Shown here: positions 44,207 to 51,640 of the stretch, piece after piece
Position numbering within the stretch: the stretch's first letter is position 1
Layout: the number at the start of each line of letters is the position of its first letter
From: Bacteroidales bacterium
Lineage (GTDB): Bacteria > Bacteroidota > Bacteroidia > Bacteroidales > UBA3824
DNA: 64,000 bases
Direction of reading: 5' to 3'
NCBI GenBank assembly: GCA_016293845.1
Contig: JAEDDH010000014.1
Location: 34,467-98,466, forward strand
Notes under the pieces: generated by a model
The model's input: only the letters and a program-made list of their open reading frames with translations
The model's database searches: none
Told to the model about the DNA's origin: nothing
Translations under genes and position numbers: made by a program

Positions 44207-45127
44207 ATGAAACATACGGCTTTAACAGGCTATCTGTTGGCGGCATTCTCGATACTTGTATGGGCTGTAACATTTGTATCTACCAAGGCATTGCTTGACG
44301 ACTTTTCGGCATTAGAGATTCTTCTATATCGCTTTGTAGCAGCATATTTTGCGCTGTGGATTATCCGTCCCAAGGTTGAAAAAATATCCCTGAAAGAAAA
44401 CCTGATGTTTGCCCTTGCGGGTCTTTCGGGCGTGGTAGTGTATCAGTTTGCCGAAAACGCCGCACTTAGTTACACCTCTTGCAGCAATGTGAGTATCATA
44501 GTGGCTCTAAGTCCTATGCTCACGGCTGTGATAGCACGGATTTTTTTGAAAGAACGGCATATCGACACCTTTTTTATAATAGGCTTTGTACTTGCTATAA
44601 CGGGTGTGGCAATGGTGAGTCTCAACGGCATTGGCACATTGGATTTTAACCCCCAAGGCGACCTTTTGGCAATGTTTGCTGCCGTTTGTTGGGGATTTTA
44701 CTCGCTTTGCGTTTCAATAATAAACCGCAAAAAATACGATTCGGTATGCTCCACGCGGCGCATTTTCTTTTATGCCATGGTGTTGATGATACCACTCACC
44801 ATTGGCGGCACTTTTGCAGATAGCGATAGCCCGTGGTATTTTACATTCTCTGCCGATGTTAATGCTGAGCGATTTACCAACGTCACCAACATTATCAACA
44901 TGCTGTTTCTTGGTGTGGTAGCCTCAGGATTGTGCTTTTTGGGATGGAACAAAGCCTGCGACCGCCTTGGTACAGTGCGAGTATCGTCGGGCATCTACCT
45001 CATCCCCGTGGTAACAATCTTCTTTGCCCACATTTTCCTTGGCGAAACTCTGTCGATAATGGGCGCAGTGGGTGCTGCACTCACAATTGTGGGGCTATTT
45101 GTAAGTGGAAAGAAGAGGAATCAATAA
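44207..45127 (+). CDS. EamA/DMT-family transporter
   Basis: The 306-residue protein has ten predicted membrane helices in two EamA repeats (AAFSILVWAVTFVSTKAL, LLAMFAAVCWGFYSLCVSI). It probably exports a metabolite or amino acid; the substrate is unknown. It lies 10 bases after uvrA and may be transcribed with it. Its last seven bases overlap the convergent rhomboid gene. Confidence 0.9.
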   Translation: MKHTALTGYLLAAFSILVWAVTFVSTKALLDDFSALEILLYRFVAAYFALWIIRPKVEKISLKENLMFALAGLSGVVVYQFAENAALSYTSCSNVSIIVALSPMLTAVIARIFLKERHIDTFFIIGFVLAITGVAMVSLNGIGTLDFNPQGDLLAMFAAVCWGFYSLCVSIINRKKYDSVCSTRRIFFYAMVLMIPLTIGGTFADSDSPWYFTFSADVNAERFTNVTNIINMLFLGVVASGLCFLGWNKACDRLGTVRVSSGIYLIPVVTIFFAHIFLGETLSIMGAVGAALTIVGLFVSGKKRNQ

Positions 45128-45705
45128 TACTCTGCATCGTCTCTATTGGTTCTTCTGTAAAAACCATCCGAGGGAACATTGCGGAAAAAGTATGCAAGGG
45201 CTACGCCTGAGATGAGTCCAAAGAGATGCGCCTCCCACGATACGTCGGGACTGTTAGGGAATATTCCCCACATTACGCCTCCATATATCAGAAATATAGG
45301 TATCGCCACCAAAAGCGATTTAAAACTCTTTCGTACCACGCCACTTGCTAAAATAAATCCTAAAAGGCTGAATATCACGCCACTTGCACCTATATGGTAA
45401 CTTTCGCCTCGGGCAAAGAGCCATATCAAAAATCCGCCCATCAATGTAGAAAGCGTCCATACTCTGAATGCCAAATTCTCATAAAAAAACAGCAGCACGA
45501 GCGTTAGCACAAACACAGGAATAGTGTTGGCTGTAATATGCTCATAGTCGCGATGGAGAAACGGCGCGCATACAATGCCCCAAAGACCTTCCTGAGTGCG
45601 GGGAAGAATGCCGTAAGAGTTGATAGATTCGGGAGCAATACTGCTGATACCGAATATTATCCACATAAGAGCCACAATAGAAGCGGCAATGGTGAGTCTT
45701 TTCAT
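45121..45705 (-). CDS. Rhomboid-family intramembrane serine protease
   Basis: The 194-residue membrane protein has six predicted helices with the catalytic Ser in GASGVIFSLLG and the His in WEAHLFGLISGVALAYFF. It would cut membrane-anchored proteins within the bilayer. An HxxxN-type motif of some rhomboids appears as HRDYEHITANTIP. It is monocistronic and converges on the EamA gene. Confidence 0.9.
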   Translation of the reverse strand: MKRLTIAASIVALMWIIFGISSIAPESINSYGILPRTQEGLWGIVCAPFLHRDYEHITANTIPVFVLTLVLLFFYENLAFRVWTLSTLMGGFLIWLFARGESYHIGASGVIFSLLGFILASGVVRKSFKSLLVAIPIFLIYGGVMWGIFPNSPDVSWEAHLFGLISGVALAYFFRNVPSDGFYRRTNRDDAEYY

Positions 45706-45796
45706 ACCTAAATTATTTGCGTTAATAACGGTGCTAATTTACAAAAATTCGTTTTAATACGTTTCTGTTCACTTTATTTTTTGTTATATAAAAAAA

Positions 45797-45821
45797 GCAA
45801 GCACCCGTTCGGGGTACTTGC
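45797..45821 (-). terminator. Terminator of the aldolase gene
   Basis: GCAAGcACCC (45797-45806), loop GTTC, then GGGGTaCTTGC (45811-45821) form a hairpin; on the minus strand a run of T follows. It lies 29 bases past the aldolase stop. Confidence 0.8.
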
Positions 45822-45849
45822 CTTTATTCAATTAGTGTAGTTAAAAAGA

Positions 45850-46848
45850 CTACAATTTGTCGTTAGAGCCGAGTACGTTCACGATTTTGTGGATGTACAT
45901 CTTCTTCATGTTCTCGCGAGCGGGTTTGAGATACTGACGAGGATCGAAGTGCGAAGGATTCTCAGCCAAGTATTTGCGGATAGCTGCTGTCATAGCGAGA
46001 CGAGAGTCAGAGTCGATGTTGATTTTGCACACAGCGCTCTTAGAAGCCTCACGAAGCTGATCCTCAGGAATACCTACTGCATCGGGAAGTTTGCCGCCGA
46101 ATTCGTTGATTGTGTCAACTTCGTCTTGGGGAACTGAAGATGAGCCGTGGAGAACGATCGGGAAACCAGGAAGTTTCTTTTCGATTTCGTGGAGAATGTC
46201 GAAAGCCAATGGAGGAGGAACGAGCTTGCCGGTTTTGGGGTCGCGTGTGCACTGTTCAGGAGTAAATTTGTAAGCACCGTGCGATGTTCCTATTGAGATA
46301 GCGAGCGAGTCGCAACCTGTACGCTGCGAGAAGTCGATCACTTCCTCGGGTTTGGTGTAGTGCGAAACAGCTGAAGAAACTTCGTCTTCAACGCCAGCGA
46401 GAACGCCAAGTTCTGCCTCAACGCTAACGTCGTATTTGTGAGCGTAGTCAACCACTTTCTTAGCAAGAGCAATGTTCTCATCGTAAGGAAGCGAGCTTCC
46501 ATCGATCATTACAGAAGAGAAGCCCATATCGATACAATCTTTGCAGAGCTCGAAAGTATCACCGTGGTCTAAGTGAAGAACGATTTGAGGGTTGGGGCAA
46601 CCAAGTTCTTTTGCGTATTCAACAGCGCCTTGAGCCATGTAACGGAGAATAGTAGCGTTGGCATAGTTGCGAGCGCCTTTAGAAACCTGCATAATAACAG
46701 GAGATTTTGTTTCAACTGCGGCTTGAACAATAGCCTGCATTTGTTCCATTGTGTTGAAGTTGAAAGCGGGAATTGCGTATCCGCCTTTTACTGCTTTGGC
46801 AAACATTTCTTTGGTGTTTACCAATCCTAATTCTTTGTATGAAACCAT
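45850..46848 (-). CDS. fbaA: Class II fructose-bisphosphate aldolase
   Basis: The 332-residue zinc-dependent aldolase of glycolysis cleaves fructose 1,6-bisphosphate. It shows GYAIPAFNFNTMEQ, the HLDHGDTFELCKDCI metal site, MIDGSSLPYDENI, and VLHGSSSVPQDEV. It is longer than the short FbaA type and looks like the family common in Bacteroidetes. It is on its own between the rhomboid and the tandem small genes. Confidence 0.94.
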   Translation of the reverse strand: MVSYKELGLVNTKEMFAKAVKGGYAIPAFNFNTMEQMQAIVQAAVETKSPVIMQVSKGARNYANATILRYMAQGAVEYAKELGCPNPQIVLHLDHGDTFELCKDCIDMGFSSVMIDGSSLPYDENIALAKKVVDYAHKYDVSVEAELGVLAGVEDEVSSAVSHYTKPEEVIDFSQRTGCDSLAISIGTSHGAYKFTPEQCTRDPKTGKLVPPPLAFDILHEIEKKLPGFPIVLHGSSSVPQDEVDTINEFGGKLPDAVGIPEDQLREASKSAVCKINIDSDSRLAMTAAIRKYLAENPSHFDPRQYLKPARENMKKMYIHKIVNVLGSNDKL

Positions 46849-46875
46849 TGATGTGTATGTTTATAAAATTATTTT

Positions 46876-47292
46876 TTATTCGTAATCTTTAACTCCGAGC
46901 CATTCGATAGCCTCGCGACGAGTATTAAAGCACTTGTAAGCAATGTCGGTAACAGCACCTTTGAGAAGTTGCTCGTTGCTCATACCCACAAAGAAATCAA
47001 CCGACTGAACCACAGCGCATTTTTTCAAATTGGCTCTTTGTCCGCCGCTTAATAGCATACTAAACACCCATTTCTGCATATTCTCGTCGTAAACAACGCC
47101 ACGGTTGGTTTGGTCGGCAAGGTAATAGTCGGCCTGAGTTGAGGCTAATCCGTCTGCAATTTCAGTTATTACCGACCTCACATAATCTTCCTCAACATCG
47201 TCGAAACTTTGCAGTTTCCACTTTGTAGCCAACACCTTTGTCTCCTCATCAAAGGTTATCTTTATAAAATCGTCGTCTCTAAGTACCTGCAT
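46876..47292 (-). CDS. Small conserved protein, paralogue of 47383-47787
   Basis: The start is set to ATG 47292 (MQVLRDDDFIKITFDEE, 138 residues). A TAATTTTG promoter box at 47334-47341 lies between it and the next upstream ATG at 47364, which therefore would not be on the mRNA. The protein resembles its neighbour along its full length: an opening KITFDEETKVLATKW strand pair, TNRGVVYDENMQKW, FVGMSNEQ and EAIEWLGV at the end. The fold may be STAS/SpoIIAA-like. The function is unknown. Confidence 0.75.
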   Translation of the reverse strand: MQVLRDDDFIKITFDEETKVLATKWKLQSFDDVEEDYVRSVITEIADGLASTQADYYLADQTNRGVVYDENMQKWVFSMLLSGGQRANLKKCAVVQSVDFFVGMSNEQLLKGAVTDIAYKCFNTRREAIEWLGVKDYE

Positions 47293-47333
47293 TGTTGTTT
47301 GTTTAGTTAGTTCTCTATTTCTTTTTGAGTTAG

Positions 47334-47341
47334 CAAAATTA
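47334..47341 (-). promoter_or_regulatory. TAATTTTG -7 box deciding the start of 46876-47292
   Basis: This is a perfect TAnnTTTG on the minus strand, 42 bases before the ATG at 47292 and downstream of the ATG at 47364. Confidence 0.6.
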
Positions 47342-47382
47342 CTAATAATATAATTATGTTGCAATAGTTTTGCTAAAAAAAA

Positions 47383-47787
47383 TCACAGTTCCATCCATTT
47401 TAGGGCTTCGGCTTCGGTAGGCAGTGTTTTCACCTTTATTCCCTCAACCTCCACCTCTTCTATCATTTGGTCGTTGCTCATCGACACCGAAATGTTGCTC
47501 GATTCTACAGTTGCCACATACTTGGTGCAGGCTTTGCAACATGCCGCATAAAGCCGTTCAGCTATCCATTTTTGAATATCCACAGTATATACCACCTCTT
47601 TGTTGGTTTGGTTGGCAATGTAATACGTTGGATGATATAGTTCTATATTGTTAGCTATATCACTAATGATTTCTTTTACTATGTTTTCGTCGCTGATGTC
47701 TACACTCTCTTGTTTCCATCTTGTTATAAATAGAGAGCGTTCCATATCCATCTCTATGATTATATATCTGTCGTCGCGTAGTGTCAT
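47383..47787 (-). CDS. Small conserved protein, paralogue of 46876-47292
   Basis: The 134-residue product aligns with its neighbour: MERSLFITRWKQESVDI, YYIANQTNKEVVYTVDIQKWI, ISVSMSNDQMIEE and EALKWMEL. The shared end motif and length suggest a single-domain STAS/SpoIIAA-like fold. The pair probably arose by tandem duplication. The second copy has its own promoter, so they may be separately controlled. Confidence 0.75.
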   Translation of the reverse strand: MTLRDDRYIIIEMDMERSLFITRWKQESVDISDENIVKEIISDIANNIELYHPTYYIANQTNKEVVYTVDIQKWIAERLYAACCKACTKYVATVESSNISVSMSNDQMIEEVEVEGIKVKTLPTEAEALKWMEL

Positions 47788-47854
47788 TATCGTTGTGTTA
47801 AGCGATTTCTAATTACGAAATACGTATTTTTTGCCTTAATGGTTGTCGATGTTG

Positions 47855-47885
47855 TTGGCAAATTTATTCATTTTTTTTATCTTTG
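47855..47885 (+). promoter_or_regulatory. Promoter of radical SAM gene (TTG-20-TATCTTTG)
   Basis: A TTG at 47855-47857 is followed after 20 bases by TATCTTTG at 47878-47885, a full match to the Bacteroidetes -33/-7 promoter. This places the transcript start after 47885 and excludes the in-frame starts at 47843 and 47849. Confidence 0.75.
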
Positions 47886-47905
47886 TTTTACAGAATCAAA
47901 ATCTT

Positions 47906-48886
47906 ATGCTAAATATTTTCTTTTTATTTGTGAAAACGCTCACTATAAGAAAAATCCTCAACTTGGTAATGCGCCAATTATCAATAGGTTGGTCGTTTAT
48001 TACTAAGCGGTTGACAATGTGTGGCAACCCTTGGTCGTTTTCTATTGAACCGTCAAATGTGTGCAACCTACATTGCCGAGAGTGCTTTACTGGCATGGGT
48101 TTATCGAAACGCAAACCGCATTTTATCTCTGAGGAAGATTTTACCTTGGCAATAGACCAAATAAAGGCTACGGCGTTGAACCTTTTTCTTTATTTTCAGG
48201 GCGAACCGTATCTTAACCCGCTGTTTACAAACTTGATAGAGATTGCTCATAATAATAAGATTTTTACCGTTACATCCTCCAATGGACACCTTATTAATTA
48301 TGATAATGCCGAAAAAACTGTGCTTGCAGGTTTAGATAAGATAATTATCCCCTTAGACGGCTATAATCAAGAATCTTATTCTGCGTATCGCAATGGCGGA
48401 TGTTATGACTCTGCCATTAATGCTATCAAGTTGATCAGCAATGCAAAACAACGTCTAAAAAAGCGAAATCCTATTATCGAGGTGCAGTGCCTTGCGTCTA
48501 AAAATACCGAAAAACATTTAAAGGAAATCAAGCGTATAGCCTTAGATTGTGGTGCCGACAAATTTTGCATTAAGACAATGCAGATAGAAACCAAACAGGG
48601 TTTTGAAACTTTTATTCCTGATAATCAGCATTTTTCGCGTTATACAAAAGAGCATCAATTAAAGCACCCCGTAAAATTTTGCCGACGGATATTTCAATCG
48701 GTAGTAATTACCTCAGAATTAAACGTTTTGCCTTGCTGTTACGACAAAGAGACAACTTTTATTCTTGGAAATTTGCGCCAAGAATCTTTATCTGACATAA
48801 TCAACTCCCAAAAAGCAAAGCATTTTTATAAAGATATTCCTTTTTGGTTGCCGAGGTTAAAAATCTGTAAAAATTGCGGGGGATGA
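47906..48886 (+). CDS. Radical SAM/SPASM-type protein
   Basis: Start ATG 47906 is chosen because a strong promoter lies at 47855-47885. The 326-residue product has the radical SAM cluster motif CNLHCREC followed by FTGMGLSKRKPHF. Further motifs are LYFQGEPYLNPLF and VTSSNGHLI. The C-terminal region carries cysteines (LPCCYD, ICKNCGG) of a reduced SPASM-like domain that could hold a second cluster. It probably modifies a peptide or protein, but no precursor gene is seen nearby. Confidence 0.85.
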   Translation: MLNIFFLFVKTLTIRKILNLVMRQLSIGWSFITKRLTMCGNPWSFSIEPSNVCNLHCRECFTGMGLSKRKPHFISEEDFTLAIDQIKATALNLFLYFQGEPYLNPLFTNLIEIAHNNKIFTVTSSNGHLINYDNAEKTVLAGLDKIIIPLDGYNQESYSAYRNGGCYDSAINAIKLISNAKQRLKKRNPIIEVQCLASKNTEKHLKEIKRIALDCGADKFCIKTMQIETKQGFETFIPDNQHFSRYTKEHQLKHPVKFCRRIFQSVVITSELNVLPCCYDKETTFILGNLRQESLSDIINSQKAKHFYKDIPFWLPRLKICKNCGG

Positions 48887-48908
48887 TATTATGTTTTGAG
48901 TTTTTTTC

Positions 48909-48916
48909 TAACTTTG
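48909..48916 (+). promoter_or_regulatory. TAACTTTG -7 box for the carboxylesterase gene
   Basis: This is a perfect TAnnTTTG, 26 bases before the ATG at 48943. Confidence 0.6.
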
Positions 48917-48942
48917 ACAAAATTATATAAAACAATACCTGT

Positions 48943-50514
48943 ATGAAAAAATTTGTTTTAGCATTATTAATGATGTTTTGCGGAATAATGATCGCATCTA
49001 ACCTATTGGCACAGCCGATTGTAAAAACCCATGTAGAAACCGGCGACATCGAGGGCGTTCTTGAAAACGGTCTTGGAGTCTTTAAGGCCATTCCATACGC
49101 CGCACCTCCCGTGGGCAACCTCCGTTGGCGCGACCCTCAACCCGCAAAACCGTGGACAGGCGTTTACAAAGCCGACAAATTTGGTCCTTGGCCTCCACAA
49201 CCCACTCGTCCGGGACTCACCAAAGATATGATGAACGAAGACTGCCTCTATCTCGGCATTGCCACTCCTGCCACTTCGGTCAACGACAATCTTCCCGTAA
49301 TGGTGTGGATTCACGGAGGTGGTTTTAAAACAGAATATTACGGCGGCGACCTCTGGCAGTATCTTGCCAAACGCGGAGTTGTGGTAGTAAGCATTGAATA
49401 CCGTACAGGAGCATTGGGCTTTATGGCTCATCCCGAACTTTCAAAAGAATCAACCAACGGTCATTCTGGCAACTACGGACTTCTCGACCAGATTTTCGCC
49501 CTCAAATGGGTTCAGCAAAACATAAAAAACTTTGGCGGCAACCCCTCTAATGTTACCATCTTTGGCGAAAGCGCTGGTGCTATCAGTTGCAGCATATTGT
49601 GTGCCTCGCCATTGGCTAAGGGATTATTTCACAGAGTTATTAGTCAGAGCGGCGGTTCGTTTTCACCATACGCCGACGCTCCACGAAGCAACCTTACCGG
49701 CTCCACTCAGCGTATTGCCGAGCAGCAGGGCATTGAGGCTATGAAAATATTCAAAAAGAAATCTATCAATCAATTGCGCCAGGTTGATGCTTACGACCTT
49801 GTAAGCAACAATCAGATAAACTGTTGGCCGTGCGTGGATGGCTACGTCATCACCGACGACCAATACCGCCTTTACGAGCGTGGCGAATACAACGACGTGC
49901 CTGTTATAGCAATGAGTAACAGCGACGAGGGCGTGCTTTTTGTCTACGGCGAGGTAAAATCCGACGTTGTTAAGCAGCAGGTAAAAATGATGTTTGGCAA
50001 CATGGCAGACGAGGCTCTCAAAGTTTACCCCGCCAACACTGACGACGAGGCTTTCCATGCCCATTGCGACTTGTTCAGAGATTTAGCATTTGCTTGGCCG
50101 TCGTATGCTTGGGCTAAATTGCAAAACAAGAACAGCAAAAGTCCTGCATACTTGGCATATCTCTCACAACCTTCCACACGCAGTTTTTCGGGTGATCCGC
50201 GCCGACGTGGAGTGTCGCACGTTGACGATATTCTCTATATCAATGGCGAATTTCTCTCCCAGCCCGATAAATATCCCACCGAAGCAGCCCTTTCGGAGAT
50301 AATTCAGCAATATTGGATCAACTTTGCCAAAACCGGCAACCCCAACGGCAAAGGACTTCCTTATTGGCCCGCATTCGACGAGAGCAAACCCACCACAATG
50401 CAGTTTAGCAACGGCGCATCGCTCGTTGACCTCCCCAATGCCGACAAAATTCACTTCATCGACAAGGTAATCAAAGATGTAAGAGAAAAAAACGAGGCGG
50501 CAAGAAAGAAATAA
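48943..50514 (+). CDS. Secreted type B carboxylesterase
   Basis: The 523-residue protein has a signal peptide (ending SNLLAQP), then the family opening GVFKAIPYAAPPVGNLRWRDP, the EDCLYLGI motif, the oxyanion HGGGF and the catalytic Ser in FGESAGA. An SDEG acid motif and a VSHVDDI histidine segment follow. It hydrolyses an ester in the periplasm or at the surface; the substrate is unknown. There is no lipid anchor or T9SS domain. Confidence 0.92.
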   Translation: MKKFVLALLMMFCGIMIASNLLAQPIVKTHVETGDIEGVLENGLGVFKAIPYAAPPVGNLRWRDPQPAKPWTGVYKADKFGPWPPQPTRPGLTKDMMNEDCLYLGIATPATSVNDNLPVMVWIHGGGFKTEYYGGDLWQYLAKRGVVVVSIEYRTGALGFMAHPELSKESTNGHSGNYGLLDQIFALKWVQQNIKNFGGNPSNVTIFGESAGAISCSILCASPLAKGLFHRVISQSGGSFSPYADAPRSNLTGSTQRIAEQQGIEAMKIFKKKSINQLRQVDAYDLVSNNQINCWPCVDGYVITDDQYRLYERGEYNDVPVIAMSNSDEGVLFVYGEVKSDVVKQQVKMMFGNMADEALKVYPANTDDEAFHAHCDLFRDLAFAWPSYAWAKLQNKNSKSPAYLAYLSQPSTRSFSGDPRRRGVSHVDDILYINGEFLSQPDKYPTEAALSEIIQQYWINFAKTGNPNGKGLPYWPAFDESKPTTMQFSNGASLVDLPNADKIHFIDKVIKDVREKNEAARKK

Positions 50515-50644
50515 TACCCCATCGGGTATAAAAATACATAATACGCACGAATCGATGGTGGTGAATCCAATCCTGGATATTTTACACGCAAAACTCAGCC
50601 AAAGACCGACGTGAAATAAATTTTTTTATTCAAAAATAAAACCC

Positions 50645-50652
50645 TATCTTTG
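50645..50652 (+). promoter_or_regulatory. TATCTTTG -7 box for accD
   Basis: This is a perfect TAnnTTTG, 66 bases before the accD ATG, giving a leader of about 55-60 bases that includes the nested hairpin at 50664-50703. Confidence 0.6.
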
Positions 50653-50663
50653 CGGCAAACTCC

Positions 50664-50703
50664 GACACCTGAAATGCGGAACGGAATTCGGCAGTAGGGT
50701 GTC
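50664..50703 (+). promoter_or_regulatory. Nested hairpin in the accD leader
   Basis: GACACC (50664-50669) pairs with GGTGTC (50698-50703). Inside it TGC/GCA and GAA/TTC pair around a CGGAA loop (50675-50693). The structure sits just upstream of the start codon of accD. It could modulate translation; no known RNA family is recognised. Confidence 0.4.
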
Positions 50704-50718
50704 TTAAACTTATCGAAA

Positions 50719-51558
50719 ATGGGATGGTTTAATCGTTTACAACAAGGTATCAATACTGAAACCAAAGACAAAAAAGAGATCAAAGAGGGACTCTGGTACA
50801 AGTGCCCTCAGTGCAAAAAAATAGTCACCACCGAAGAACAAAAAGAGAATCTCGGCGTGTGCGAGTGCGGTTATCACGAAAGAATAACCACCGAAGAGTA
50901 TTTCAACTTGCTTTTCGACGATTCTAAATACACCGAACTCTTCGGCAGCATCAAGAGCGGCGACCCGCTCCACTTTACCGACCGCAAAAAATACACCGAC
51001 CGCATAGAACAGGCTATCAAGTCTACCAACTTGCACGACGCTATCACCGCCGCCACAGGCACTATCGAAGGTCGCGGAGTGGTAATTGACTGTATGAACT
51101 TTGAGTTTATTGGCGGTTCAATGGGTTCGGTTGTTGGCGAAAAAATTGCCCGCAGTGTTGACTACTGTATCCAAAACGGTTTTCCGCTTGTGATAATGAG
51201 CCGTAGCGGTGGCGCACGTATGATGGAAGGTGCGTTTTCGCTGATGCAGATGGCTAAAACCTCTGCCAAACTTACTCAATTGAGCGAGGCAAAACTTCCC
51301 TACATTTCGGTGATGCTCAACCCCACTACCGGCGGCGTTTCGGCATCGTTTGCAATGCTTGGCGACATTAATATGGCAGAGCCGGGCGCGTTGATTGGTT
51401 TCGCAGGTCCGCGAGTTATCCGCGAGTTCACTGGCAAAGACCTTCCCGAAGGATTCCAGAGCAGCGAATTCCTTTTGGAGCACGGTTTCTTAGATTACAT
51501 CGTGCAGCGCAAAGAACTCCGCAGCACTCTTGCACGGCTTATCAAAATGATGATGTAA
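50719..51558 (+). CDS. accD: Acetyl-CoA carboxylase carboxyltransferase subunit beta
   Basis: The 279-residue subunit transfers the carboxyl group from biotin to acetyl-CoA in the first step of fatty acid synthesis. It has an N-terminal zinc ribbon (YKCPQCKKI, CECGYHER) and the crotonase-like core with FEFIGGSMGSVVGEKI, SRSGGARMMEG, MLNPTTGGVSASFAM and IGFAGPRVI. The partner accA is not in the window. Confidence 0.96.
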   Translation: MGWFNRLQQGINTETKDKKEIKEGLWYKCPQCKKIVTTEEQKENLGVCECGYHERITTEEYFNLLFDDSKYTELFGSIKSGDPLHFTDRKKYTDRIEQAIKSTNLHDAITAATGTIEGRGVVIDCMNFEFIGGSMGSVVGEKIARSVDYCIQNGFPLVIMSRSGGARMMEGAFSLMQMAKTSAKLTQLSEAKLPYISVMLNPTTGGVSASFAMLGDINMAEPGALIGFAGPRVIREFTGKDLPEGFQSSEFLLEHGFLDYIVQRKELRSTLARLIKMMM

Positions 51559-51577
51559 TTACTATCAATAAAAAAAG

Positions 51578-51603
51578 AACCCTAAGGCTAATGTCTTAGG
51601 GTT
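51578..51603 (+). terminator. Terminator of accD
   Basis: AACCCTAAG (51578-51586) and CTTAGGGTT (51595-51603) form a hairpin with a T run. It is nearly the same sequence as the terminator at 53491-53516. Confidence 0.8.
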
Positions 51604-51640
51604 TTCTTTTTCAAAAAAATATAACTTTAAATAGCAAACT

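Noticed and set aside
47293..47364. Longer N terminus for the small gene 46876-47292
   Set aside because: A TAATTTTG box at 47334-47341 lies inside it, and the shorter start matches the paralogue next door.
47843..47905. Upstream starts for the radical SAM gene
   Set aside because: A -33/-7 promoter at 47855-47885 lies within or after these codons, so they would not be on the transcript.
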